From: Yponomeuta sedellus
Lineage: Eukaryota; Arthropoda; Insecta; Lepidoptera; Yponomeutidae
Reading direction: 5' to 3'
Assembly (NCBI GenBank): GCA_934045075.1
Contig: OW203725.1
Coordinates: 3,136,623 to 3,200,622, forward strand
DNA length: 64,000 nucleotides
Shown: piece by piece, positions 49,737-59,082 of the stretch
Layout: every line of letters starts with the position of its first letter
Numbering within the stretch: the first letter of the stretch is position 1
The notes under the pieces: generated by a model
Told to the model about the DNA's origin: nothing
The model's database searches: none
The model's input: the letters and a program-made list of their open reading frames with translations, nothing else
Program-made: the position numbers and the translations under genes

Positions 49737-49832
49737 TTCTCTTAATTCTATCTAGAATTAGGAGAAGAGAATTATTTATTTTACTAATTCTCTTCTCTTA
49801 ATTCTATCTAGAATTAGGAGAAGAGAATTAGA
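49737..49832. repeat. Two tandem copies of a self-complementary unit
   Basis: TTAATTCTATCTAGAATTAG then GAGAAGAGAATTA, present twice (about 49746 and 49797). Each unit is a palindrome centred on TCTAGA, and the two can also pair with each other. Confidence 0.85.
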
Positions 49833-50228
49833 AAACATCTCTTTTGGATAAGTTTTTTAGTCCCGTAAAAACATAAGACATAACATTACCTCACGCCGCA
49901 TGCATCACAGAGGGGTAGACAGAGACCCGGGACTGCCACTCACACAATACATATTAAATAAGTTGTCTGAAGCGTTTATGGCTAAAATGTACGGCGTTTA
50001 CAACAAAAAATCCAGTTGTGGGGTTGTATGATTATAAAATATATTTTGTGACCAGACAAAATAAATTGCAAATATTTAACATTTTAGTATTGAGTCGAAA
50101 TAAGTCTGAATCTTACCCAACGTACAGTAGAAGAGTGCATTATTCAAAGTCACAAACTGTCACCGTTGTATGGCATACACACAGACATATTTCCCGAAGG
50201 ACTGGGTAGAGACTGACCAAAAAGTGTA
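49833..50228. other. LINE-R scrap and unassigned sequence
   Basis: At 49880-49945 a few dozen bases (CATCACAGAGGGGTAGACAG then AGACCCGGGACTGCCACT) match the LINE-R end in minus orientation. The rest is unassigned. Confidence 0.45.
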
Positions 50229-50640
50229 AAGGCTGCCATTCACAGGCGCGCCCATCCGCCGCCGACTTGCGACTGCAAGTTCTCGGTTCGGTGCGCGGCT
50301 CACGGCTCGGCGCGGCGCTCGTCGTCTGGAGACGCGAGCGCCACGTCCCAGGCGATGACGAATTTGTCCACGAATGGGTGCTGCGCAAACTGCTATATGA
50401 GGGACAAAAAATCCTGTTTCATTTCATACAACAAAAGTTAAAATATTATTTTTTTTTCGGGCGAAATATCAGTTTTAGTGAAAAACGTTCAGTTAAAATT
50501 ATTCATTGGAATAACAAGATGTTTCGATAAGCGTAAAAAAAAGAATTTGAGAAAAAAATCCTCTGCCCTCATATAGCAGTTTCGACCCACCGTGCGGCGT
50601 GGGGTTCGGCTCGCGGTGCGTGCAGTGAATGGTGGGCTTA
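50229..50640. mobile_element. GC-rich MITE (outer)
   Basis: Inverted ends AAGGCTGCCATTCACAGGCG and AAGCCCACCATTCACTGCAC (read inward from the right). The flanking halves are strongly GC-rich, unlike the window. It is split by the inner element at 50387-50582. No transposase. The 82- and 87-codon frames are artefacts. Confidence 0.68.
50387..50582. mobile_element. Inner MITE nested in the GC-rich MITE
   Basis: Perfect 17-bp inverted ends AAACTGCTATATGAGGG with a second partial inverted match just inside (AAAAAATCCT). 196 bp, AT-rich, sharply different from the GC-rich host. Confidence 0.8.
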
Positions 50641-51150
50641 ACCGTGCATGCAACGACTTACGAATACAAATATTTGTACACTGTCTTAGATTAGTGACAA
50701 TCTCTTTGGTATAGCGGCTAGCTTTTACAGAAAACCACAGAGGTTTTTATTCATCCAAAATCAGATTATTTAACTTTGTTTTTTTGTTTCTCTGGTGGAT
50801 TATTGTTTGCGCCTGCCAAAAAGTATGCAACCTCCTTGCTACTTGAAACCTATTATTTTTCTATAAGTGGTCTTTTGTTTCTTCTTCCTGTAAAAATATT
50901 TGCGCAAGCAACACGCTTTAATTTAAATTAAAACACTGATTCTATTGAAATGTCGTCGTATTTATTCAGCGAGGATTTGCAAAAGAGACAGATCTCTTCA
51001 ATAATTTATGTTTTACTTAAGAACTCGCATTACGATGGTGCAGCAGATCACCAGGGCTGATTACCTTCTTAGCGTGTCGATGGCCAGCCATTGCATCGTG
51101 GTGAAAGGATTTGCCAATCAGCGTGGGACTCGATGGTGGTTGCCCAGAGT
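50641..51150. other. No recognisable feature
   Basis: No repeat member recognised. Confidence 0.4.
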
Positions 51151-51300
51151 GCGCCAGATATAGAAAGAAAGAAGAAAGAACACATTTATTTAAATTGCCA
51201 CAAATGCACACACATAAAAAATAACACAATTATAGGAAAGATGAACATCAATATATGAAAGTAAAAAAAAGAACGTAACATCTTATAATTAATGCAGAAG
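51151..51300 (-). mobile_element. Possible LINE 3' end
   Basis: GAAAGAAGAAAGAACACATT then TATTTAAATTGCCACAAATG. On the minus strand this is an AATAAATGTG signal followed by a purine-pyrimidine tail. No coding part. Confidence 0.35.
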
Positions 51301-51302
51301 AA

Positions 51303-51684
51303 ATGAGGTCCTTGAGAAGTATGTGTAGTGTTACTTTGAATGACAGGATACACAATAGTCTGATTAGAGAACGTTGTGGACTGAAAGAGGATGTTGTGAC
51401 TAGAATTGAGAAAGGAATGTTGCGTTGGTTTGGACATGTGGAGAGGATGAAGGATGAAAGATTGACGAAACATGAGTGGGAGGGTTGGTAAGGGTCGTCC
51501 CAGGTGGACATACATCGACCAGATAGGGGATGTATTAGCAAAGAGAAAGATAAAAAGTACCCGGAACCGGCGTGCGTGCATGCAAAGACTCATGAACGTT
51601 GTTGAAGCGAAGGCGATCTGTCAGGATCGTGGCAAGTGGCAGTACCTGGTCTCTGCCTACCCCTCTGGGATACAGGCGTGAGGT
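51303..51684 (+). pseudogene. LINE-R ORF C-terminus, one frameshift
   Basis: The longest LINE-R piece. The first frame (51303-51491) reads MRSLRSMCSVTLNDRIHNSL, then EDVVTRIEKGMLRWFGHVER. After a 1-base shift near 51480 the second frame carries GRVGKGRPRWTYIDQIGDVL, then TRNRRACMQRLMNVVEAKAI and KWQYLVSAYPSGIQA, stop. The 3' end is GTGAGGTTATGTATGTAAC. This block is the well-known terminus of an RTE-like LINE of Lepidoptera, lying after the RT domain. The RT and endonuclease are absent. Confidence 0.8.
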
Positions 51685-51799
51685 TATGTATGTAACATCT
51701 TACAAATTCTTGTGCCTCCGTGGCAAGAAAAAAAAGTCACCAACTCAGCAGGCATTGCTGGTGTGTGCTGTGAACAACACGTCACCATAGTAGTTTCTA

Positions 51800-51962
51800 A
51801 GGTTAACACGAGCACTAGACTTTTAAAAACGGTTTTTATACGAATTTTACTCGTTCATTTTACATTTTAAAATTTTCCGACGTTTCGGCCCTTTTCAGGT
51901 GCCGTGGTCTCGGACGACTAATTAACGAGTAAAATCCGTATAAAAACAGTTTTTATTATAAC
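51800..51962. mobile_element. MITE-H relative, short form
   Basis: Arms AAAAACGGTTTTTATACGAA .. TTTACTCGTT and AACGAGTAAAATCCGTATAA then AAACAGTTTTT. The left arm continues into CCGACGTTTCGGCCCTTTTC, while the right inner arm is deleted. Same subfamily as 54713-55362. Confidence 0.72.
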
Positions 51963-51965
51963 ACG

Positions 51966-52284
51966 TCACCAGCCAAACTGATATGTGGGCTCAGAGAGTA
52001 CGTCGTCTGGCTGGTTACCTGGGGCTAGTATCTGTCGCGTAGTCGCAATGGCGAAATTGAACAAATTAAGATACCAAACGCTGCATCCACTGTACTCTCC
52101 AGACTTGGCTACCAGCTTTCTGTCTCCAAGCCTAAACTAAAGGCACAGTGGATAGCGATTTGATTCGGACGAGGAAATCTTTCGGAAGGGATTAAAGAAC
52201 CTGAGAAACGTCGGTCAAATACGTAGCACTCAAAGGAGATTGCGTCGAAAAACGGAACTTGGTAAAAATATGTACTTTTACATC
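51966..52284. other. No recognisable feature
   Basis: A plus-strand stretch around 52040-52130 resembles degraded mariner-type coding words (CATCCACTGTACTCTCCAGA then CTTGGC), too short to call. Confidence 0.35.
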
Positions 52285-52286
52285 CT

Positions 52287-52375
52287 TTTTAATGCACTTA
52301 TCCGTGCTAAGGACAATTTTAAACAAATTTACTGACAATTTTTTTAGCCTCTTTATACTTAGGTTTTTAAGCTAT
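52287..52375. mobile_element. T-element reduced to its two ends
   Basis: TTTAATGCACTTATCCGTGC then TAAGGACAATTTTAAACAAA at the left, and TTTTTAGCCTCTTTATACTT then AGGTTTTTAAG at the right. Both the tRNA-like block and the body are gone. Confidence 0.6.
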
Positions 52376-52534
52376 GTAATTTTATTTAAAAAATCACGAC
52401 CTTTTTGACCCACCCTCGTATATGCATGATTTTGATTTTGATGCTTGCAAAATTTTATTTGTTATGTTCGTTTGTTTGTAATAATGAAGGCCCTTGTACT
52501 GAAATTGTACTAATGGTATCAGTCTGGGTATATT

Positions 52535-52604
52535 GCCAGGTTTGTGATGTCTTTGCACCGTGAGAAAACCTGAGTCAAAGTAGCGTTCACTTTCCTCAGC
52601 GCTA
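52535..52604 (+). mobile_element. SINE-E, left part interrupted by the TA element
   Basis: CACCGTGAGAAAACCTGAGT .. TTCCTCAGCGCTA. It continues after 53255 as AGCCGCGGCACGCGTAG, which together gives the usual SINE-E body-tail junction. Confidence 0.65.
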
Positions 52605-53255
52605 GCAATCCGCTATTTGACTCTCTTTGCAAGTAAGTCTTAAATGGTAAATATATCTTCCATTAGACCAAAAAATATTTTAGTATATTTTTGTGGACCT
52701 AAAAGCAACCAAAAAATATATTTTAAAACTTTGCTTTGCTAAACAGCCAAAAACGCGGTCAGACATTTTTGTCTATGGTAATAAGATCTGAAGTCTTGTA
52801 AACAAAGTTTGACATTCAACAACTGTGAGTGATTTGTGACCATAGTGAAATAACAACGACGAAACCATGATTTCATCGAGTTTACATGCAAATTAAAGCA
52901 ATTGTCATTATTGCATTGTTCAAAATGCAAAAACATGTCAATAAAGAACCCCGGGAAGTTGTGGATTCGTGTACACAGTGACACAAACACACCAAAAAAT
53001 TGGCTCAAACTTGCCAAAAGAGACCCCGATACTTTATGGACCGGGTGTATTTACGTGAAGATCGCTTTTATGTAAGTCCTATAATAATCAATGTCCACCG
53101 TCCGAACTAAAAGCGGTAAATATTTTTTTAATTTGCGACTTTTCAGCCATCCCACATACTTAGCAAAGTGAATATATTTCCATTTCTTAAGTTAAATAAT
53201 ACAGGAAATATTAATTTTTCGCATCAAATTTGATACGAGTCAAATAGCGGATTGC
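52605..53255. mobile_element. 651-bp TA-flanked inverted-repeat element
   Basis: Inverted ends GCAATCCGCTATTTGACTC, exact at both sides, flanked by TA (52603-52604 and 53256-53257). Further inside, TAAATATATCTTCCAT and its rough reverse complement extend the pairing. A minus-strand 92-codon frame (52739-53017) shows no transposase motif. This fits a non-autonomous Tc1/mariner-type element. Confidence 0.8.
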
Positions 53256-53345
53256 TAAGCCGCGGCACGCGTAGTAATAAGCTATACTCTCTCTCTCTCT
53301 CTCTAAGAGAAGGGCAGTGCCCAGCAGTCGATTGGATACAGAGTG
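53256..53345 (+). mobile_element. SINE-E tail after the TA element
   Basis: AAGCCGCGGCACGCGTAGTA .. ACTCTCTCTCTCTCTCTCTA then GAGAAGGGCAGTGCCCAGCA. Confidence 0.65.
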
Positions 53346-53685
53346 CGCTATAAAAATATAATTATTTCACAAAAACTTAAATTTAAAACGTTAGACTGAA
53401 CCAGCAAGAGGGACGCCAAGGGAGCGAACGGTTTTTAGCATTTGATACGTAAGAAAGTAATCGTGTTAAAAGGTATTTTAAATAACAGAAAAACCCCACT
53501 GTCAAAAAATCTTAAACGAAGTCGAAAGGCTTTCTGTTGGCAAATTTGGTCCAGCCTGTGGAAGTTTTAAATAGAATGAACTTGTAATCCTCATTTAGGA
53601 CTTTACTCGTAGCAGTCGGGCATTTCAGTTGTACCTTGTACTTTTCAAGCTTTTTAGTTGTTTTATACCACTTATTATCATCATC
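53346..53685. other. No recognisable feature
   Basis: AT-rich spacer; nothing recognised. Confidence 0.4.
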
Positions 53686-53812
53686 AACATCGAGGTCTCA
53701 ACTGAGGGGCACCTCCCTTGAGGAACCCTGAGGAAGGTTAGTCCATACTAGACCACGGGGGCCAAGTCTGGATTGGTGAAGGCTTGCAGGACTAGTGGCT
53801 GGTCTTACTGTC
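53686..53812 (-). mobile_element. 5S-SINE 3' fragment, diverged
   Basis: CATCAACATCGAGGTCTCAA .. AGGAAGGTTAGTCCATACTA .. GGGGGCCAAGTCTGGATTGG. About 75 percent similar by eye to the other copies. Confidence 0.6.
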
Positions 53813-54054
53813 GCCCTATAGTTTGCTTTATTTCGTGACTTCTATTTCGTGATGTCGAAAAGCAAGTAACAATTGCGTCATGAACACCCGTTATTGGACA
53901 ATTCATTTGTTACAGACAATCTAGACAGCTGTTTTCTCTTATTTTTTTTAGAAATACGAATATTTTTTTTATTCTTTTTTTCTCTTCGTGGTCATAAAAG
54001 TACCTACATTATACATAAATAGTTTATTCAGGCCTAGGTACATATATACAATTG

Positions 54055-54186
54055 AACTGAAAAGGTTTTATTCAAAGTAGCTCTAAACTGCGGCTTCATG
54101 AACTTTACAGGTCAAACGAGGTGTCCATTCCAAAATCTAGATCATTTTGGAGAAAAAAAATACAAAATAACTCCAAACATAGTTTT
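54055..54186 (-). mobile_element. 'GGTTTATTCA' repeat (LINE 3' UTR-like)
   Basis: GAAAAGGTTTTATTCAAAGT .. CGGCTTCATGAACTTTACAG .. GTGTCCATTCCAAAATCTAG, matching 43975-44110 and 60668-60800. Confidence 0.6.
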
Positions 54187-54216
54187 AAATACACACACAC
54201 ACACACACACACACGC
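54187..54216. repeat. (CA)n microsatellite
   Basis: Uninterrupted run of about twelve CA units. Confidence 0.95.
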
Positions 54217-54555
54217 ATCCAAACGCGCGAAACACATAAACCTCGTTCACTTTCGCAGTCGGGAAAAAATAAACTAGGTATAAGTGGCAGACTTCTCTCA
54301 AGGGTTCTCGTATGCTCAATCAGTGTCGCGAGTGTAACACGCCCTATAAATCCGGTTCGCGCTAGACTTTACGACTCCCTGAAGACTGATTGATGTAGGT
54401 ATGTGGGAGTTTTTCGCGTTATTCCAAGCTTCATCTTGGAAACGGGGGATCTTTGTTTTAATACCCAGCTAAGGAAGTTTTCTGAAATGGTTTCTATAAT
54501 ATGGAAAGTAAAGTGTCGTCCAGCTGTAGTTTTTTTAATAATTATGCATTTTAGC
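54217..54555. other. No recognisable feature
   Basis: Two ORFs of 82-90 codons overlap here; neither shows a motif. Confidence 0.35.
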
Positions 54556-54632
54556 CATCTAGGGGCAGACAAAGACCAGGGTTGCCGCTTGCCATGATCC
54601 TGACAAATTGTTTCCACTTCATCTACATTAAA
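54556..54632 (-). pseudogene. LINE-R scrap
   Basis: AGGGGCAGACAAAGACCAGG then GTTGCCGCTTGCCATGATCC and TTTCCACTTCATCTACATTA, the reverse complement of the DEAK..GKWQ coding block. Confidence 0.6.
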
Positions 54633-54809
54633 AAAAAAAATTATTCAGAATAAAAAACAAAATCATTAGCAAGTATAGTATTTTCTAAGGTTAACACGAG
54701 CACTAGACATGATAAAAACTGTATTTACACGAATTTTACTCGTTTAATTTTACATTTTTACAATTTTCCGACGTTTCGGCACTTTTTCAAGTACCGTGGT
54801 CTCGGAATA

Positions 54810-54890
54810 CTGAGGTGACAGGCGTCTTTTTGAAATCATTAATCAGTAAACTAACAGTTAATGATTTCAAAAAGACGCCAGTCACCTTAG
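54810..54890. repeat. Hairpin inside the MITE
   Basis: CTGAGGTGACAGGCGTCTTT then TTGAAATCATTAA, an AT loop, then the near-exact reverse complement ending GACGCCAGTCACCTTAG. Confidence 0.85.
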
Positions 54891-54910
54891 TCTCCGTAGC
54901 CAGTCACCTA

Positions 54911-55257
54911 GAAGCGCTCGTGGCCTAGGCGAACCGAGTGATTGGAATCAATCACTTGGTTAAGCAACAACAGGCGCGGTCAGGAATGGGATGGGTGAGC
55001 GTCCCATGACTACCGCCAGTGGCATTTTTCCGAGCGCTTCCGTGCTTGGTTGGTGCCGGCTGTCATATAATGACAGTCGTTAAGCCATGTCTGAGGCCTT
55101 ATGGGCGGCTTGATAACTTCTAACAGTTAGGCCCGCCACTGTCTAACAATCCTCCATCAACCCGGACTTGGCCCCCGTGGTGGAGTATGGCCTAACCTTC
55201 CTGCGATGCAGGAAGAGACCCGTGCCCCAGCAGTGGGGACATACAAGGGTTGATAAC
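54911..55257 (+). mobile_element. 5S-SINE, full length, nested
   Basis: Head GAAGCGCTCGTGGCCTAGGC, core GGGATGGGTGAGCGTCCCAT, tail GGACATACAAGGGTTGATAA. About 15 bp around CGCAAGGCACGTTAAGCCG is deleted. Confidence 0.87.
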
Positions 55258-55479
55258 GAACCTTAGTCTTCCAAGACCACGGTACTTGAAAAAGTGCCGA
55301 AACGTCGAAAAATTGTAAAACTGTGAAATTAAAAGAGTAAAATCCGTGTAAATACAGTTTTTATTACATTAGCAAGTGTTAAATCGCTAGAGAACATTTG
55401 AGCAGGTACCTAAATTTTTTTCGTGATTTCAGAGCTGATTAAAACAGCTCTGGTCTCATATAAAAAGTTGTTTATAAAA

Positions 55480-55690
55480 TGTGAAAAGATGTAGCCTGTA
55501 TACGTCTCTTGCAGTGCTCAGGATTTCCCCAGAGAGAAAGAGAGAGAGATAGAGAATAGAATAGACAGAGAGATTAGGTATGGACTTTAACCCCACGCAT
55601 GCCCACCGCGCATTAAATATTTCAAGCACTAAGGTACGTGATCTTTCCTCACGATACATTCACAGTTAGCGAGTGGTTGAGATTGCTAAT
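55480..55690 (-). mobile_element. SINE-E body and tail
   Basis: CCCACGCATGCCCACCGCGC, TTTCAAGCACTAAGGTACGT and CACAGTTAGCGAGTGGTTGA. The pyrimidine-rich tail shows up as GAGAGAGAGA on this strand. Confidence 0.65.
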
Positions 55691-55734
55691 ACAACTTTAC
55701 AAATATTCGAAACTTAAAAAAACCGAGAGAGAGT

Positions 55735-56012
55735 GGAGAGGATGAAGGAAGAAATATTGGACGAAACAAATATATATTGCGAATTTAAGTGGAAGGGCTG
55801 GTAAGGGACGTCCCAGGCGGACTTACATCGGCCAAATAGGGGGTGTATTAGCAAAAGGAAATATAAAACGTATCGGGAACCAGCGTTCGTGCATGCAACG
55901 ACTTCTGAACGTTGATGAAGCGAAGGTGATCTGTCAGGATCGTGGCAAATAGCACTCTCTGGTCTCTACGAGTATCTACCCCTCTGGGATACAGGCGTGG
56001 AGTTATGTATGT
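55735..56012 (+). pseudogene. LINE-R ORF C-terminus, degraded
   Basis: GTGGAGAGGATGAAGGAAGA, then GGGCTGGTAAGGGACGTCCC, GCGTTCGTGCATGCAACGAC, and CTCTGGGATACAGGCGTGGA. Multiple indels. Same block as 51400-51684. Confidence 0.72.
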
Positions 56013-56024
56013 GTTATGTAAAAA

Positions 56025-56115
56025 AGCCAAGTCATTGGTTTATGCCGGGATTCGAACCTTCGACCTCCCGAATGTGACGCCGACGTTCCACTGTTTAGCT
56101 ACCGCCGCTTCGTCC
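56025..56115 (-). mobile_element. SINE-E head
   Basis: On the minus strand GAAGCGGCGGTAGCTAAACA, B box AGGTTCGAATCCC, then GGCATAAACCAATGACTTGG. Confidence 0.65.
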
Positions 56116-56659
56116 GTTTTTAATGTAGGTACGTAAAAACAGACTCACTATTAAAACAATTGCAAATTTAATTGTACAACATAATACCGTAAAAGCAAGC
56201 AACGAACGTGATTTTGCCATTTATAACAAAACGAAATCGATGTAATTGTGAGCCAAATTGGATCGCCCTGTGAAACTTTATCATTTTGTCCTCGTACGAA
56301 AATACGTAAATAGACTTACGTCAGTTCGTTTTCCACATTTAACCGCTTCTTTTTTAGGGTTGCGTAGTCAATAAGTGACCATTTTGGTTTCGCCATGGCC
56401 GTCCATCAGTCTGTCTATCAGAATTCAGGGTAGTAGCACATAATTAACTTAAAATTAAAACTATCACTACGAAATGATACACAGGTACCTACAGGTATTG
56501 AATTGTAAAGGGAATGTGTGTTGCAGTATACTTATGAAATATGTATAAAAACGATTTTATCACGGATAAGAGGGCTTTACACGTTAACGAGTAATAAGCG
56601 ACAGCTAACAAAAGGAAATTTTCTTTATAATTTAAATTTGCTTGATAATCTTTGGCATA
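56116..56659. other. No recognisable feature
   Basis: TTTTAGGGTTGCGTAGTCAA .. TGGCCGTCCATCAGTCTGTC near 56350-56420 resembles a common insect repeat block. Class unknown. Confidence 0.4.
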
Positions 56660-56661
56660 AT

Positions 56662-57105
56662 TACACTATTTTTATTTTTAATGCACTAACCCGTGCTAAG
56701 GAACAAATTTAAAAACCTATTTAGAGAAATTTTTTCACCCATGCCGGGATTCGAACCCGCAACCGCTGGCTATCCGTACCAGCGCTCTACCAATTGAGCC
56801 GATGGGCGATTCACGGCATCAGTGAAATTTCGAACCTCTTTACAATATTCTCTGTATTACGTATAGGCAGCGACATCTGACTTAAGCAAATGCAAATGCA
56901 AAAAAAGTAATGCAATTTGCTCAAGTCAGATGTCGCTGCCTGTACGTAATACAGAGAATATTGTAAAGAGGTTCGAAATTTCACTGATGCCGTGAGTCGC
57001 CCATTGGCTCAATTGGTAGAGCGCTGGTACGGATAGCCAGCGGTTGCGGGTTCGAATCCCGGCATGGGTGAAATTTTTAGCCTCTAAATAGGTTTTTAAA
57101 TCTTT
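56662..57105. mobile_element. T-element palindrome
   Basis: Minus half 56662-56890 and plus half 56910-57100, joined at GCAAATGCAAATGCA. Each contains the tRNA-like block, and the arms are over 180 bp with very few mismatches. Confidence 0.86.
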
Positions 57106-57124
57106 GGCATTTTCATGTACGTAA

Positions 57125-57279
57125 TGCCGGCGCCAGACAGAAGTTCAAACAAGTGATTAGATAAGTGTGCACATGTGTGGCACGGACATTTGATATTATT
57201 GTCACATAAAATGTCCGTGACACACATGTGCACACTTACGTATGTGATCACTTGTTTGAACTTCTGTCTGGCGCCGGCA
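57125..57279. mobile_element. 155-bp hairpin MITE with TAA target duplication
   Basis: Ends TGCCGGCGCCAGACAGAAGT then TCAAACAAGTGAT, the reverse complement at the right. TAA at 57122-57124 and 57280-57282. Most of the element folds on itself. PIF/Harbinger type is inferred from TAA. Confidence 0.85.
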
Positions 57280-57282
57280 TAA

Positions 57283-57640
57283 TAAGATGATTTATACAGT
57301 ACACAGTGCCATCTAGGGTGTTTATTACGGCATTAAAAGAGATAATAGGCGGGAAGCCTATAAGTTAAAATAACTCACACTTCTATTACGATTTTACTGT
57401 AAATCTAAACTACGTGCAAATTCTTGGAATCAAAACATGTTTTATTAATTGCTTAACATGGCATGCTTTTTCTTATTAATATTTTGTTTACTTAAGGGAC
57501 TTTCAGGTCTAATTTTTTACACAAATACTGTTATAACTTTTTTGTATGACTGTTTGTGTCTTGAATAAAATAAAAGAAAAACATTTTCAAGTCGTACTCG
57601 TAGTACACAAAGTGAAAAAAAAGTTAGGGACATATTTCAC
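57283..57640. other. No recognisable feature
   Basis: AT-rich spacer; nothing recognised. Confidence 0.4.
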
Positions 57641-57644
57641 TCAC

Positions 57645-58015
57645 AAAATGTATTTCTTTATCTTGTTCTAAAAACTTTCATTGAAAGCGCTCGTATCGCA
57701 TGGTAAGGCCGAGTAAGTAAGTAACAAGTGCCTAAATTCGTTTAACAGGAAAAATAATATTGAATTTTCATCTTTATTGTTCTGGGTACCTACCCAATTA
57801 AACGAGTATTTTACGGCGATAAAATGTATTTCTTAAAATTGTTATAAAATCTTTAATTGAAAGCGTATCATATCAAATGGTATGGCCGAGTAAGTAACTA
57901 AGAACTACCTTACTTCTTTTAGCAGATAAACTACTATCATCGATAAAATATTAAAGTAATATTTTATCGATGCTACTATTAAACTTTCGTCTTTATTGCT
58001 CTGGGGGTATCCTGT
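57645..58015. repeat. Diverged direct duplication of about 150-190 bp
   Basis: AAAATGTATTTCTTTATCTT .. GGTAAGGCCGAGTAAGTAAG .. CATCTTTATTGTTCTGGG (57645-57790) is repeated as AAAATGTATTTCTTAAAATT .. GGTATGGCCGAGTAAGTAAC .. CGTCTTTATTGCTCTGGG (57820-58006). The second copy has gained a perfect hairpin (57938-57972). Confidence 0.75.
57938..57972. repeat. Perfect 15-bp-arm palindrome
   Basis: CATCGATAAAATATT, AAAGT, then the reverse complement. It lies inside the second copy of the direct duplication and is absent from the first. Confidence 0.92.
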
Positions 58016-58261
58016 ATTTACCTCACTTTTTCTTCGTCGCGCATATGTTGAGACGCCAGAAAGGATTGTCAGGAAACGTGGAGAAATATGTTGTAAGAAT
58101 GGAAAAGTTTCCACCAGCACCGCCCGGGAACCTCTGTTGCAGAGCCTTCGCTCATTTGTTCACGTGGTTGAGAGCTAAGAATCCTTTAGAAGCGGCCGCA
58201 AGACTAATGGTCTATCCCCGTTACGACAGGCTGGCGACGGAAGCAGGGTACTCATTCATCC
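58016..58261. other. Unassigned GC-richer stretch
   Basis: The region around 58110-58250 (GCACCGCCCGGGAACCTCTG; AGAAGCGGCCGCAAGACTAA) is GC-richer than its surroundings. It is open on the plus strand as part of a long frame that continues into the microsatellite. No family recognised. Confidence 0.35.
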
Positions 58262-58526
58262 TAAAATACATACATACATACACACACACACACCCTCACA
58301 CACACACACACATACATACATACATACATACATACATACATACATACATACATACATACATACATACATACATACATACATACATACATAAATACATACA
58401 TACATACATACATACATACATACATACATACATACATACATACATACATACATACATACATACATACATACATACATACATACATACATACATACATACA
58501 TACATACATACATACATACATACATC
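58262..58526. repeat. (ACAT)n microsatellite array, about 265 bp
   Basis: Starts with mixed CA and ACAT units, then more than 50 near-uninterrupted ACAT units with one variant (ATAAATAC at about 58387). The long reading frames through it (Thr-Tyr-Ile-His or Met-Tyr-Val-Cys repeats) are artefacts of the 4-bp unit. Confidence 0.95.
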
Positions 58527-58567
58527 GACGTTCATAAGTCGTTGCATGCACGCACGCCGGTTCCGGG
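58527..58567 (-). pseudogene. LINE-R scrap at the microsatellite edge
   Basis: CGACGTTCATAAGTCGTTGC then ATGCACGCACGCCGGTTCCG, the reverse complement of the RRACMQRLMNV block. It is interrupted directly by the ACAT array. Confidence 0.75.
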
Positions 58568-58602
58568 GCAAAATAATCTTTCAATAATAACGAAGTTTAA
58601 AT

Positions 58603-58716
58603 AGAACGGTGGACTCGGAAGCGAGAGACGCAGGTCTTATTCCCATTGCGGGCATGCATCAATGACTTCGTTTTATTAGTTATGCACATTTCTAAAGTCA
58701 TTGTAGCAATCGTTAT
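58603..58716 (+). mobile_element. SINE-E, left part split by a 5S-SINE
   Basis: ACGGTGGACTCGGAAGCGAG, then AATGACTTCGTTTTATTAGT, and CATTGTAGCAAT. It continues after the 5S-SINE at 59083 as AGTAACAATATCACTCGCTA. Confidence 0.7.
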
Positions 58717-59082
58717 CGTTATCAACCCTTGTACGTCCCCACTGCTGGGGCACCGGTCTCTTCCTGCATCAAAGGAAGGTTAGGCCATACTCCACCACGG
58801 GGGCCAAGTCTGGGTTGGTGGAGGATTGTAAGACAGTGGCGGGCCTAACTGTTAGAAGTTATCAAGCCGCCCATAAGACCTCAGACATGGCTTAACGACT
58901 GTCATTATATGACAGCCGGCACTAACGGCTTAACGTGCCTTGCGAAGCACGTAAGCGCTCGGAAAAATGCCACTGGTGGTAGTCATGGGACGCTCACCCA
59001 TCCCATTCCTGACCGCGCCTGTTGTTGCTTAACCAAGTGATTGATTCCAATCACTTGTTTCGATTAGGCCACGAGCGCTTCT
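58717..59082 (-). mobile_element. 5S-SINE, full length, inserted in SINE-E
   Basis: Tail ATCAACCCTTGTACGTCCCC at the low end and head GAAGCGCTCGTGGCCTAATC at 59082. The core on the minus strand reads GGGATGGGTGAGCGTCCCAT. Confidence 0.88.

Larger units (their letters stand above)
54713..55362. mobile_element. MITE-H relative carrying a hairpin and a 5S-SINE
   Basis: Left arm 54713-54805 (AAAAACTGTATTTACACGAA .. TTCCGACGTTTCGGCACTTT .. GTACCGTGGTCTCGG). Right arm 55270-55362 is its reverse complement. Between them are a perfect-looking hairpin (54810-54890) and a complete 5S-SINE (54911-55257). Confidence 0.82.

Noticed and set aside
50140..50530. Overlapping ORFs of 82-87 codons
   Set aside because: They fall in nested MITEs; the GC-rich half produces open frames by composition.
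57970..58587. 205-codon plus-strand ORF, and the minus-strand Met-Tyr-Val-Cys frames
   Set aside because: Most of it is translation of the (ACAT)n array. A 4-bp unit without stop codons is open in all frames.
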